Part shown: positions 9,754-18,565 of the stretch, piece by piece | Numbering within the stretch: the first letter of the stretch is position 1 | Layout of the letters: every line of letters starts with the position of its first letter | From: Mesorhizobium muleiense | GTDB lineage: Bacteria; Pseudomonadota; Alphaproteobacteria; Rhizobiales; Rhizobiaceae | Reading direction: 5' to 3' | Assembly (NCBI RefSeq): GCF_900099905.1 | Contig: NZ_FNEE01000003.1 | Coordinates: forward strand, 186,001 to 250,000 | DNA: 64,000 nt | Made by a program: the position numbers and the translations under genes | Notes under the pieces: generated by a model | What the model saw: only the letters and a program-made list of their open reading frames with translations | Told to the model about the DNA's origin: nothing | Databases searched by the model: none

Positions 9754-11378
9754 GCGAAGACCCCGTGCATGAACCAGCGCGGCGCCGCCTGCGAGGCGCC
9801 GTAGAGACCCTGGCGATAAAGCCAGTAACGGCGGCCGTCGCTATCCTCGATGCGGAAATAATCCCGGGTCGCTTCCTGCCCCGCTGCCTCCCGCCACCAT
9901 TCCGGGGCGATGCGTTCCGGCCCTTCGGCGCGCGCCACCCGGTAGAGCGCGCGCCGCCAGCGGAAGTTCAGCGGCGGTCCTTCAGGCATTTCGGTGGCCG
10001 GCACCTCGATCGGCTCGGGCGAGCGGAACAGCCGGATCGGCCGTTCCGGCCGCAAGACAGGCCTGGAAGTGTCTTGTATCTTGTCCGGCTGCTTCGGCGC
10101 AGAGACCCTTTGCGGCGCCTCCGCATAGGGAAGCATGGCGACGGCGCGCTCGGGCAGATGACTCTCGACGGCGACCGGTTTCAAAACCGCGCTGTCGCCG
10201 AGCCGGGCGCGGATGCGGTCGGCGAAAAGCGCGATGTCGGCGCTGTCGTCGCGCGTCTCGCCGGTCAGATCCGCCTGCTGCATGTCGAAGGCCGCGGCCG
10301 ACAGCACCGAGAGGCGCACGAGATCGAAGCCATAGCCGGCATCGATGTCCTGTTCGAGCGCGGCAAGCCTCTCGTGGAACAATTTCTGGATCAGCAACGG
10401 CTCGCGCAACGGCCGCGAGGTGCCGACGGCGATGCGGCTGACGGCGCCGTCGACGCGGAAAAGCAGCAGCGCCAGCCTTCTTGCGCCCTCGCCGCGGCGC
10501 TCGAGGTCCGCCTTCAATGTCGTCGCCAGCATTTTCACCAGCCGCTCTATTTCGTCGGTCAGCATGATCGGTTCGGCGAGATGGCGTTCGACCGAAAGCG
10601 GCGCCACCGGCAGGCGCGGCGACACCGCCTCGTCGAGGCGGCCGAGCGCCTGGTCGAGACGCAAAAGCAGCGATCTGCCGAAGCGGCGGGCGAGCGGCGC
10701 GCGCGGTGCTGCCATGACGGCGCCCGCCGTGCGCAGGCCGACGCTTTCCAGGCTGGCGCGGATGTCAGGCTCGATGCGCAGCGCCGCCAGCGGCAAGGGC
10801 GCGAGAAGCGCTTCCTCCTCGCCACCGGGGACGATGCGATCACCAGAAAACCGCGCTGCCGCCCAGGCTGCACCTGGTGTGGCGGCAAGGCCGGCGCGGA
10901 CATCGAAACCCTGATGGAAAAAGCGCGACAGGATGTCATCCAGCATCGCCCGTTCGCCGCCGAAAAGATGGGTGCAGCCGGTGACGTCGAGGTACAGGCC
11001 ATCGGCTGCGTCGATCGCCACCAGCGGGGTGTAGCGGTCGCACCAGTCGGCGAGGCTTTCGAGCAGGCGGCGGTCGGTCTCGGGATCGGCTTCCACGACG
11101 TCGATCGACGGATGCATGGCGCGCGCGTCGGCTATGCCCATGCCGCGCTTCAGATGAAGCGCCTCAGCCCGCTCGTCGAGGGCGGCGATGCGCTGCGCGT
11201 TCGCCTGGCGATGGCTGATCACCAGCGGCAGGTGATCCGACGGCCGCGAACGCCAGGACCGCCCCAGACGCTGGCGCAGGATCCTTTCCGCGGCGAGATG
11301 CGGAAACCACAGGGACAGGATTCGCTGCCCGTTCTTGCCGTCTTTCCCCGGCCCTTCTTTCCTCGAAACTGCGTTCAT
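9750..11378 (-). CDS. imuB: ImuB, catalytically inactive Y-family polymerase-like protein
   Basis: A 542-residue hub protein of the ImuABC mutasome. It resembles Y-family polymerases (start [20 protein letters not shown], palm-like region with [20 protein letters not shown]) but members of this family lack the acidic catalytic set and instead join DnaE2 to the sliding clamp. The C-terminal part ends in the usual [15 protein letters not shown] motif. The start at 11378 lies inside imuA, giving a 215-base overlap; a later start near RILSLWFPH would shorten the overlap but there is no clear ribosome site. The gene is followed by dnaE2 with a 4-base overlap. Confidence 0.93.
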   Translation of the reverse strand: MNAVSRKEGPGKDGKNGQRILSLWFPHLAAERILRQRLGRSWRSRPSDHLPLVISHRQANAQRIAALDERAEALHLKRGMGIADARAMHPSIDVVEADPETDRRLLESLADWCDRYTPLVAIDAADGLYLDVTGCTHLFGGERAMLDDILSRFFHQGFDVRAGLAATPGAAWAAARFSGDRIVPGGEEEALLAPLPLAALRIEPDIRASLESVGLRTAGAVMAAPRAPLARRFGRSLLLRLDQALGRLDEAVSPRLPVAPLSVERHLAEPIMLTDEIERLVKMLATTLKADLERRGEGARRLALLLFRVDGAVSRIAVGTSRPLREPLLIQKLFHERLAALEQDIDAGYGFDLVRLSVLSAAAFDMQQADLTGETRDDSADIALFADRIRARLGDSAVLKPVAVESHLPERAVAMLPYAEAPQRVSAPKQPDKIQDTSRPVLRPERPIRLFRSPEPIEVPATEMPEGPPLNFRWRRALYRVARAEGPERIAPEWWREAAGQEATRDYFRIEDSDGRRYWLYRQGLYGASQAAPRWFMHGVFA

Positions 11379-12222
11379 CGGGGTTCCACTCCAGTGTGAA
11401 TTGTCCTGGCAAGGCGGTGCGGCTCTTGCCGATGCTGACGGTGAAGGCGGGACGGCCGATCGAGCCGGCGAGCGGCCCGGCGATCGTCTGGCGTGGTGCC
11501 GACGGCGCCGCCGACAGGACGAGACGGACGGGTGCCGCCGTCGGCTCGGGTTCGCCGGCCTGGCGCAGCAAAAACACCGGCCGGCCAGCGCTCTGTGCCC
11601 GGGCGTGCAGCCGCCGCGTCGCGGTGAGGTCCAGCCGCTGCGGACTGCCGCGGATTTCGAGGATGACGGCGGCGAGCGCCGTCATCCGGGCGGCCTCCTC
11701 GGCGGTCCACAGCGCGTCGAGGAGCCTTGGCGCCTCGGAAAACAGCAATTGCTCCGGCTCGATGCCGAAAAGGCGATGAAGCCCTGTGGCATAGGGGAAG
11801 CCGGCCTCGCGGAAGATTTCCGCGGTGCCGATCCACAGGACCGGCAGTCGCGGTCCCTGTTTGAGGATCAGGCTGACGAGCGACAGGGCGAAGCCGGCGA
11901 CGGCTCCGGCATCGCGGGTCGCGGCGCCATGGATCTCGCTCAGCGCCGCCTTCGGCAGGCCGCCGCCGAGCGCAGTATCGAGACCTTCGGCGCCGGTGCG
12001 CACAAACGCATCGGGCGGCGCCACGGCGAGGCCGCGGCGGACGATTGTCAGATTTTTGGGCGGGATATTTTTGGGCGTGACATCAGCTGTTGGATCCTGG
12101 GGCGCATCAACGGGGGCTGCGCCGGCCGGCGCCTGCAGGCGCTCGGGCAGCGTTCCCTCAATCTTCGCGATCTGGCGGCGCAGGGCAAAAACAGTCTCCC
12201 GCGCCACGGCGCTTGTCGCCAT
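11164..12222 (-). CDS. imuA: ImuA, SOS mutagenesis accessory protein
   Basis: A RecA/SulA-related protein of the ImuABC translesion system, here 352 residues. Seen: the N-terminus VARETVFALRRQIAKIEGTL, a GGGLPKAALSEIHG stretch in place of a Walker loop, and a core ending near [13 protein letters not shown] chose ATG 12222 over an ATG 27 codons earlier because a promoter and LexA operator lie between the two, and TGGAAG precedes 12222. The last 70 residues are Arg/Ala/Pro-rich and overlap imuB by 215 bases, longer than needed for the family fold. First gene of the imuA-imuB-dnaE2 operon. Confidence 0.92.
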   Translation of the reverse strand: MATSAVARETVFALRRQIAKIEGTLPERLQAPAGAAPVDAPQDPTADVTPKNIPPKNLTIVRRGLAVAPPDAFVRTGAEGLDTALGGGLPKAALSEIHGAATRDAGAVAGFALSLVSLILKQGPRLPVLWIGTAEIFREAGFPYATGLHRLFGIEPEQLLFSEAPRLLDALWTAEEAARMTALAAVILEIRGSPQRLDLTATRRLHARAQSAGRPVFLLRQAGEPEPTAAPVRLVLSAAPSAPRQTIAGPLAGSIGRPAFTVSIGKSRTALPGQFTLEWNPDERSFEERRAGERRQERAANPVPVVSASRRGKDPAPASGAVLAFAAVGSPAAGDQPSPGERAAHRRPRRAG

Positions 12223-12246
12223 GACGGTCAGCTTCCACTCACAATT

Positions 12247-12293
12247 GTTCCTGTTATGTTCTAATAGATTCCAGAGGGCGGCCGAAGAGTCAA
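12247..12293 (-). promoter_or_regulatory. imuA promoter with LexA operator (SOS box)
   Basis: GTTC-N7-GTTC, the alphaproteobacterial LexA box, lies at 12247-12261 on the plus strand. On the minus strand a promoter-like pair TTGACT (12288-12293) and ATCTAT (12264-12269), 18 bases apart, sits directly upstream, so LexA would cover the transcription start. The imuA ATG follows 25 bases after the box. This fits repression of imuA-imuB-dnaE2 by LexA and induction by DNA damage. Confidence 0.88.
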
Positions 12294-12394
12294 GCGGAGT
12301 CATGGGGAATTTATTCCTGTCAGCGAAAGCGGCAACCCGGCCAATTGCCGAGTCCGGCGCGAAAGCCTATATGCCGGGATCAGAAGGACAAAGC

Positions 12395-12817
12395 ATGGCC
12401 CGCATCTACAAAACCCGTACCTGGCACGACGAGCTTTCGCCGTCGATGGAGGAAATGGAGTTCCTGGCGCTAGAAGCTTACGCCCATCTGCCGGAGGAGT
12501 TTCGCAAGCTGACCGGCGAGATCGTCATCCAGATCGCCGAATTCCCGACCGACGAGATCATGGACGATTTGTCGCTGGAAACGCCTTTCGACCTGCTCGG
12601 CCTGTTCGAGGGGCGCGGCATCGCCGAGCGCTGGAATCCGCAGACCGGCGAGGGGCCGAACCGCGTCACGCTCTACCGCCGCGCCATCCTCGATTACTGG
12701 GCCGAGAACGAGGAGACGCTGGGCGATATCGTCACCCATGTGTTGATCCACGAAATCGGCCACCATTTCGGCCTGTCGGATGACGATATGGAGCGGATCG
12801 AAGAGGCAGCCGAATAG
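12395..12817 (+). CDS. Small metallopeptidase-family (zincin-like) protein
   Basis: A 140-residue protein of the DUF1025/zincin-like family. The C-terminus carries the zinc-binding motif HEIGHHFGLSDDD (His119, Glu120, His123), preceded by the predicted helix LGDIVTHVLI. The N-terminal part (EEMEFLALEAYAHLPEEF) is typical of the family. Length is as expected (about 120-145). ATG 12395 follows AGAAGGA. It diverges from imuA, and its start is 134 bases from the LexA box, so SOS control of this gene is possible but not shown. The natural substrate is unknown. Confidence 0.88.
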   Translation: MARIYKTRTWHDELSPSMEEMEFLALEAYAHLPEEFRKLTGEIVIQIAEFPTDEIMDDLSLETPFDLLGLFEGRGIAERWNPQTGEGPNRVTLYRRAILDYWAENEETLGDIVTHVLIHEIGHHFGLSDDDMERIEEAAE

Positions 12818-12829
12818 GCTGTGCTGATA

Positions 12830-13000
12830 TTCAGGTGATGCCGGCCTGCGAATGGCAGTTCCCTGCGCTTCCTGTGCTCACGTACCCAAAAGTACGCTCC
12901 GCTCCGGTTCTCGGAAACTACCCAGTCTGGTCGCTTCGCGCCCGTCTTCGACTCCGGCGCGGCCTGACCTGAATCTCAACGCACCCTGCGTCGAGCTGTG
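12830..13000. other. Non-coding spacer with repeat-like palindrome
   Basis: The gap between two convergent genes contains an inverted pair around cgtacccaaaagtacg and a rather uniform stretch of CGCTTC/CGTCTTC words. It looks like a repetitive intergenic element seen only once here. No coding frame or T-run terminator was recognised. Confidence 0.4.
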
Positions 13001-13005
13001 CAAAT

Positions 13006-13212
13006 CTACCAATCGCTGAGCTTGGTGCCAGGGCCGTATTCCTGGCCCTCGACATCCTTCACCACGGCCTGGCCGCAGCGCATGACCTTGGTCTGCTTGT
13101 CGTAGGAATAGGTTGGCGAGCCGAACAGGTGCCAGCCCTTGTTTAGCGCCGCCGTCACCTTGTGGCAGAAGCTGGAATCGTCCGGGCCGGACAGAAAGCG
13201 GTAGAGTTTCAT
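13006..13212 (-). CDS. DUF1737 small protein
   Basis: A 68-residue protein matching the DUF1737 pattern: an N-terminal MKLYRFLSGPDDSSFCHKV, a central GWHLFGSPTYSYD and the ending YGPGTKLSDW. Function is unknown. The start is preceded by a purine-rich AGGAATGAAA. It lies downstream of the CitE-like gene on the same strand with a 26-base gap, so they may be cotranscribed. Confidence 0.85.
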   Translation of the reverse strand: MKLYRFLSGPDDSSFCHKVTAALNKGWHLFGSPTYSYDKQTKVMRCGQAVVKDVEGQEYGPGTKLSDW

Positions 13213-13238
13213 TTTTCATTCCTGTGATAAGTTGCCAA

Positions 13239-14123
13239 TCATGCCCCGCTGGTGCTGGCGGCCGCCTTCGCCAGCAGTTTCTCGGCCTGCGCCAGATGCA
13301 GCCGTTCGAGCATCTTTCCATTCAGCGCAATGACTTGCCTGCCGGCATTTTCGGCAAGCTCGAAGGCCTCCTTGACCGCACGCGCCTCGGCCACGGCTTC
13401 GGCAGATGGTGCAAAGGCGCGGTTTGCGGCATCGATCTGGGCCGGGTGGATCAGCGACTTGCCGTCGAACCCCATGGCGGCTGCTTCCGCGCATTCGCGC
13501 GCAAAAGCGTCCAGATCGCGAAAATCGTTGAAGACACCGTCGAGCAGGTCGAGGCCGCCGGCGCGCGCGGCGAGCACCATCTGCATCAGCCATGGTGTGA
13601 GATAACGCCGGTCAGGCGTGGCGAGAATGCCGGTGTCCTTGACCAGGTCGTTCGTTCCGGCAACGAAACAGACCAGCCGCGAGGCCGGATCGCGGCCAAG
13701 CTCGGCAATCGGGCCGATGTTGAGCAGCGCCTTGGGCGTCTCGATCATCGCCCACAGCTTCACCGCGTCGGGTGAAAAATTGTCGTCCAGCACGTCGCCG
13801 GCTTCCAGGACGTCGCGCGGCGTGTCGACCTTGGGCAGCAGGATGGCGTCGGGCTCGCAGCGTGCCGCCGCCAGCAAGTCCCTGGCGCCCCATTCGCTGG
13901 AGAGCGGGTTGATACGCACGACCATTTCGCAGCGCAGGTTTGCGCGGTGAGCGAAAATGTCAGCCAGTTTTTCGCGCGCAAAAACCTTGTCGGCCGGGGC
14001 GACAGCATCTTCGAGATCGATGATGACGGCATCGCAGGCCAGCGACGAGATCTTGGCCAGCGCCTTGTCGTTCGAGGCCGGGACGTAAAGCACCGAGCGG
14101 CGCGGGCGGCAGGTTTCAGTCAT
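13239..14123 (-). CDS. CitE-like HpcH/HpaI-family lyase
   Basis: A 294-residue TIM-barrel protein of the citrate lyase beta-subunit/malyl-CoA lyase group, which cleaves or hydrolyses acyl-CoA thioesters with a metal ion. Seen: RRSVLYVPASND at the start, the acidic motif VIIDLEDAV, WAMIETPKALLN with the metal-binding Glu, and GFDGKSLIHPAQI near the end. Length fits stand-alone CitE-like enzymes. No citF or citD partner is nearby, so true citrate lyase is unlikely. ATG 14123 matches the family N-terminus; upstream in-frame starts run through a repeat element. Exact substrate unknown. Confidence 0.86.
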   Translation of the reverse strand: MTETCRPRRSVLYVPASNDKALAKISSLACDAVIIDLEDAVAPADKVFAREKLADIFAHRANLRCEMVVRINPLSSEWGARDLLAAARCEPDAILLPKVDTPRDVLEAGDVLDDNFSPDAVKLWAMIETPKALLNIGPIAELGRDPASRLVCFVAGTNDLVKDTGILATPDRRYLTPWLMQMVLAARAGGLDLLDGVFNDFRDLDAFARECAEAAAMGFDGKSLIHPAQIDAANRAFAPSAEAVAEARAVKEAFELAENAGRQVIALNGKMLERLHLAQAEKLLAKAAASTSGA

Positions 14124-14228
14124 GCCTGATCTATGCCGCCTGGAGGCGATCGAAGCAAGCACACAGGGCAATCGCTTCGGGCAGTCATAGCTTGCATTGG
14201 ATGCAAGCCAATCATGGAAGTTGGCGCC

Positions 14229-14397
14229 GCCCCTCATCGCCCTGCCGGGCACTTCTCCCCGTATAGGGACGGGGAGAAGGGGCTGGCGCAGCCTCGACGC
14301 CATTCTTGCAACGCTGGTGATTGGCGAAACCGGCGATGAGAGCACCCCTCTCCCCGTCACTATGCGGGGAGAGGATGCCGGCAGGCAGGTGAGGGGC
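14229..14397. repeat. Family B palindromic intergenic repeat, copy 2
   Basis: Same two-armed layout as the copy at 346-515, with a left arm beginning gcccctcatcgccctgccgg and a right arm ending caggtgagggg. It lies in a 563-base gap between divergent genes. The remaining 289 bases up to 14686 hold no recognised gene; they presumably contain the promoter of the downstream membrane-protein operon. Confidence 0.85.
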
Positions 14398-14686
14398 AGC
14401 GCAAGCGCCCGGAAAGGGGTGACGGGGCGGATTCAAAGCTGAAGTGATTCCTGACCCTGCACAAAAACTGCACAAGATTGCGGAAAATCTCCTCGGACCC
14501 GCCTCGCTGCCTGCATTTCGGCCGGCGAAAAGGGCGCATGCAAGAGCGCGAAAAGCCCCGTTGGTCCCTGCCCCTCCGCAATGACGGTTGCTGGCTCATC
14601 GATCCGCCGGGTTCGGCGACCCTCCTCCCCTTCATCCGCAAATCTCCGCCCCCCGGCCGGATCAAAGCCGTAGAGAAAGCCCGATC

Positions 14687-16243
14687 ATGACATCGTTGCT
14701 TGCCGCCGCGCCGGGCACTTGTGCGCGCTTCGGCGTTGCCGTCCTGCTTGCCGCGCTGGCCGATTTCTTCTTCTATGGGCAGCCGGTCGGCATCACGCTC
14801 TTCCTGTTCGGCATGACGCTGGCCGCCGCGGCCGCGGCGCTCCAGCCGTCGGCGCTCGGCGCCGGCCGGGCCTGGTTCAAACCCGTTGCCCTGCTTGTCG
14901 GGCTACTGCCGTTCCTTGAAAATGTCAGCGCGCTGTCCGTCGCGATCGGGCTTGCGGCGCTGGCCGTCTTTGCGCTTTCGCTGGTCGGGCGGCTGCGGCG
15001 CGGATTTGCCCGCATTGCCGGCCAGGTCGCGCTGTTCCTGCTCGCAGCGCCGTTTCGGTTCGTCCACGATTTCGTCCGCTGGCGCAAGGCGGCGCGGCGG
15101 CTTGGCCGGCGGCGCATCGGCTTCGCGGCGATCGCCGTCTGGATCATGCCGCTGACCCTGGGCGCAGTGTTTCTGGCGCTGTTCGGCGCCGCCAATCCGG
15201 TTATCGAATACTGGCTGTCGCTGATCGATCTCCACGCACTGCTCGACCTCATCCAGCTGCCGCGGCTGGCCTTCTGGCTGGTCGTGCTTGCCGGCGTCTG
15301 GGCTTTTTTGCGCCCGCGCCTGCCACGCTTCTTGCGCCGCATTGCGCGTCGGGTGACACCTGTCCCTGTCAGCGCGGTGACGACGACGACAAAACCCGCC
15401 AGGGCGATCGAGGACATCATCTTCGGCAAGGCCGCCATCCTTCGCGCGCTGGTCATCTTCAACATCCTGTTCGCGATGCAGACCGCGCTCGACGCCACCT
15501 ATCTGTGGGGCGGCATCGCCCTGCCCGACGGGCTGACCTACGCCGCCTATGCGCATCGCGGCGCCTATCCGCTGATCGTCACGGCGCTGCTCGCCGCCGG
15601 TTTCGTGCTGGCGGCGCTCAGGCCGGGAAGTGCCACTTCCAGCGATCCGTTCATCCGCCGGCTGGTCTATGTCTGGGTGGCGCAGAACATCGTGCTGGTC
15701 ATCTCGTCGATCCTGCGGCTTGAACTCTATGTCGGCATCTATGCGCTGACCTACTGGCGCGTCGCCGCCTTCGTCTGGATGGGGCTGGTGGCGGCGGGCC
15801 TCGCCCTGATCATCGCCCGCATCGCGCTCGGAAAATCCAATGAATGGCTGCTTTCCGCCAATCTTCTGACGCTATCGGCGACGCTTTATGCCTGCTCGTT
15901 CATCAATTTTGCCGCCCTGATCGCCAACTACAATGTCGAGCACTCATTCGAAATGACCGGCCACGGAACCGAGCTCGATTTCTGGTACCTGCGTTCGCTC
16001 GGTCCCAGCGCCCGGCCGGCACTCGATCGCTTCCTCGAGCAGCAGGCCAGGACCAATGCGGCCAGCTTTTCCCCCTACCGCGAACTCGCCCGTTTGCTGG
16101 GACAGGACGAGGCCGGCTACCGCGCGGCCCAGGAAAACTGGCGCGCCTGGAGCTTTCGCGACTGGCGGCTCCTTCGCACTCTCGACACGTCCATCCCGTT
16201 CGTGGTTCCTCAGGGCTCCGAACCCTTCGTGCCGGGCCGCTGA
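14687..16243 (+). CDS. Multi-pass membrane protein of the DUF4173/DUF4153 type
   Basis: A 518-residue inner-membrane protein with about 11-13 hydrophobic helices (for example FGVAVLLAALADFFFYG and AVWIMPLTLGAVFLALFGAA), basic loops between them, and a soluble C-terminal tail of about 95 residues (from the LDFWYLRSLGPSARP region). The arrangement fits the DUF4173 family. No enzymatic motif is visible. The stop is followed three bases later by a response regulator and then a histidine kinase, so the three form an operon and the membrane protein may be a sensor partner or a target (inference). ATG 14687 was chosen; an upstream frame start has no membrane or family character. Confidence 0.8.
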   Translation: MTSLLAAAPGTCARFGVAVLLAALADFFFYGQPVGITLFLFGMTLAAAAAALQPSALGAGRAWFKPVALLVGLLPFLENVSALSVAIGLAALAVFALSLVGRLRRGFARIAGQVALFLLAAPFRFVHDFVRWRKAARRLGRRRIGFAAIAVWIMPLTLGAVFLALFGAANPVIEYWLSLIDLHALLDLIQLPRLAFWLVVLAGVWAFLRPRLPRFLRRIARRVTPVPVSAVTTTTKPARAIEDIIFGKAAILRALVIFNILFAMQTALDATYLWGGIALPDGLTYAAYAHRGAYPLIVTALLAAGFVLAALRPGSATSSDPFIRRLVYVWVAQNIVLVISSILRLELYVGIYALTYWRVAAFVWMGLVAAGLALIIARIALGKSNEWLLSANLLTLSATLYACSFINFAALIANYNVEHSFEMTGHGTELDFWYLRSLGPSARPALDRFLEQQARTNAASFSPYRELARLLGQDEAGYRAAQENWRAWSFRDWRLLRTLDTSIPFVVPQGSEPFVPGR

Positions 16244-16246
16244 TCG

Positions 16247-16942
16247 ATGCCGCATCACATCCTGATCGCCGACGATGATCCGCACATCCGCGAGATCATC
16301 TGCTTCGCGCTCGAAATGGCCGGCATGAAAACGGTCGCGGTAGCCGACGGCGCCGCCGCCTTGCAGGCGATCGAGCGCCGCGCGCCCGACCTTGTCGTGC
16401 TCGACATCGGCATGCCGGAGATGGACGGGCTGGAGGTCTGCCGGCGGCTGCGGCACATATCCGATGTGCCGGTTCTGTTCCTGTCGGCGCGTGATGAAGA
16501 AATCGACCGCATCCTCGGGCTCGAAATGGGTGGCGACGACTATGTCACCAAGCCGTTCAGCCCGCGCGAGCTGGTCGCCCGCGTCAACGTCATCCTGCGG
16601 CGCGCCCGCCCGGCAAAGGCGGAACCGGCCGACGACAGGCAATTCTTGCACGGCCGTCTGGCTTTGCTGCCGGCCAGCCACGCCGCCAGCTTCGACGGCA
16701 GGCCGCTGGTGCTGACCTCGATCGAATTCGCCATCCTGAAAGGGTTTCTGGCGCGCCCGGCGCATGTGCTTGGGCGCGACATGGTGATGACCAATGCCTA
16801 TGCCGGCAACATCCATGTCGCCGACCGCACCGTCGACAGCCATATCCGCAACATCCGCGCCAAGCTGGCGACTGCCGGCTGCACGGATGCGATCGAGACC
16901 GTGCATGGCGTCGGCTTCCGGCTCGGCCGGTGCGGCGCGTGA
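16247..16942 (+). CDS. OmpR-type response regulator
   Basis: A 231-residue transcription regulator. The receiver domain (1-120) has the acidic pocket ADDD, phospho-acceptor Asp53 in VVLDIGMPEMDG and Lys102 in YVTKPFSP. The C-terminal winged helix contains VLTSIEFAILKGFLARP and VDSHIRNIRAKL, as in OmpR/PhoB. It starts three bases after the membrane-protein gene and overlaps the histidine kinase start by 13 bases, so translation is coupled. Target genes are unknown; the operon itself is a likely one. Confidence 0.93.
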   Translation: MPHHILIADDDPHIREIICFALEMAGMKTVAVADGAAALQAIERRAPDLVVLDIGMPEMDGLEVCRRLRHISDVPVLFLSARDEEIDRILGLEMGGDDYVTKPFSPRELVARVNVILRRARPAKAEPADDRQFLHGRLALLPASHAASFDGRPLVLTSIEFAILKGFLARPAHVLGRDMVMTNAYAGNIHVADRTVDSHIRNIRAKLATAGCTDAIETVHGVGFRLGRCGA

Positions 16943-18498
16943 CCGCGCATAAATGGCGGCCGCGCCTCGCCACCATCGTTGTCGCCATCCTGATCATGGT
17001 GATGGCGCTGCCGCTGGTCGGCCTGTTCTTCTTCAGGCTCTACGAGAACCAGCTGATCCGCCAGACCGAGGCCGAGCTGATTGCGCAAGGTGCCGCCCTT
17101 GCCGCCATCCATGCGCAAGAGGTCCGCGACGCCGGCATCGCGGCTGAAAAGCTCGGCGCGGCCGTGCCTGCCGACAGCGACAATCCGGACTCTCCCTACC
17201 GGCCGATCGAGCCAAGCCTCGATCTTGCGTCCGACAGGGTTCTGGCGACACGGCCCGCGGCGACGGCCGCCACCGTCGATCCCGCCTTCACGACGATCGG
17301 CGCGCGGCTGTCGGGCATTCTTGCCGAGACGCAGAAGACCACGCTTGCCGGCTTCCGGCTGCTCGATCCCAAAGGCGTCGTCATCGCCGGACGCGAGGAG
17401 ATCGGCCTGTCGCTCGGCGCCGTCGGCGAGGTTCGCGCAGCACTTGCCGGCCGCTATGCCAGCGCGCTCAGGCAGAGGCTATCAGACGAGCCGCCACCTT
17501 CGCTCTATTCGGTCAGCCGCGGCACGAGAGTCCGCGTCTTCGTCGCCATGCCGGTCGCCGTCGACGGCAAGGTCGCCGGCGTCGTCTATCTGTCGCGGAC
17601 GCCGAACAACGTCGTCAAGCATCTTTATGGCGAGCGCGGCAAGGTGGTGCTGGCGGCGATCGCCATCCTCGGCGGCACGCTGCTCATCGGCCTGATCTTC
17701 CTTCGCACCGTCAGCCGGCCGATCTACGCGCTGATGGAGCGGACAAAGCGCATCGCCGCCGGTGATCGAGCAGCGATCAGGCCCCTCGACCATCACGGCA
17801 CGCGCGAGATGGCAGCGCTGTCCGACGCTTTCCTCGAGATGGCCGAAAAGCTGCATGCGCGCTCCGACAGCATCCAGACCTTCGCCACCCATGTCTCGCA
17901 CGAGCTCAAATCGCCGCTGACGGCGATCCAGGGGGCGGCCGAACTGCTGCGCGATTCAGGTAGCGCAATGGACGAGGCCGAGCGGCGGCGGTTTTCAGAC
18001 AATATCGTCACCGACGCCGGGCGGCTCAATCTGCTGGTGCGCCGTCTGCTCCACCTGGCGCGCGCCGAAAATCTTGCGCCCAGCGGCGAAAGCACGTCGC
18101 TCAGTGCGGCCCTGGCGCTGTTGCCGACCGGGGACAGGCTGGCGCTTCGGGTCGAGGCGGGCGGCGAGACTGGCCTGCGCATCTCGGCCGAGAACGCAGC
18201 GATCGTGCTGGCCAATCTCATCGACAATTCGGCGCGGCATGGCGCGACGCTGGTTTCGATCACGGCGGCGAGCGCAGGCGGCAAGGCGACGATCCAGGTG
18301 AGCGACGACGGCGCCGGCATTTCGCCGAGCAACCGGGCGCGTATTTTCGAGCCATTCTTCACCACACGCCGCGATTGCGGCGGCACCGGCATGGGCCTCG
18401 GCATCGTTCTGGCCCTGCTGAAAGCGCATGATGGCACGATCCGCCTGGTTGACTCCGAGCGCGGCACGCGCTTCGAGATCATCCTGCCGGCTGCATGA
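16930..18498 (+). CDS. Membrane sensor histidine kinase
   Basis: A 522-residue two-component sensor. Seen: a first transmembrane helix (about 13-33), a periplasmic domain of about 200 residues, a second helix near VVLAAIAILGGTLLIGLIF, a HAMP-like linker, a HisKA domain with the phospho-acceptor His324 in HVSHELKSPL, and an ATPase domain with NLIDNSARHG, DDGAGI and GTGMGLGI. It starts with GTG at 16930 inside the response-regulator gene; another GTG three codons later is possible. Partner is the adjacent regulator. The signal is unknown; the layout resembles CreC-like kinases. Confidence 0.93.
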   Translation: MRRVTAHKWRPRLATIVVAILIMVMALPLVGLFFFRLYENQLIRQTEAELIAQGAALAAIHAQEVRDAGIAAEKLGAAVPADSDNPDSPYRPIEPSLDLASDRVLATRPAATAATVDPAFTTIGARLSGILAETQKTTLAGFRLLDPKGVVIAGREEIGLSLGAVGEVRAALAGRYASALRQRLSDEPPPSLYSVSRGTRVRVFVAMPVAVDGKVAGVVYLSRTPNNVVKHLYGERGKVVLAAIAILGGTLLIGLIFLRTVSRPIYALMERTKRIAAGDRAAIRPLDHHGTREMAALSDAFLEMAEKLHARSDSIQTFATHVSHELKSPLTAIQGAAELLRDSGSAMDEAERRRFSDNIVTDAGRLNLLVRRLLHLARAENLAPSGESTSLSAALALLPTGDRLALRVEAGGETGLRISAENAAIVLANLIDNSARHGATLVSITAASAGGKATIQVSDDGAGISPSNRARIFEPFFTTRRDCGGTGMGLGIVLALLKAHDGTIRLVDSERGTRFEIILPAA

Positions 18499-18504
18499 AT
18501 TGCA

Positions 18505-18542
18505 GCATGATCGTTTCAGAAGAACCGGCTTCGGGATCATGC
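18505..18542. repeat. Family A short palindrome (REP-like), copy 1
   Basis: GCATGATC at the left pairs with GATCATGC at the right, around an inner cgtttcagaagaaccggctt. It lies directly after the kinase stop. Related copies are at 23009, 41615 and 63518. Confidence 0.8.
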
Positions 18543-18565
18543 TTTAGAACTGGAGAAGCGAAAAA

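Noticed and set aside
9417..11399. Long plus-strand frame opposite imuB
   Set aside because: imuB and dnaE2 are clear on the other strand; the frame has no domain and Arg-rich composition.
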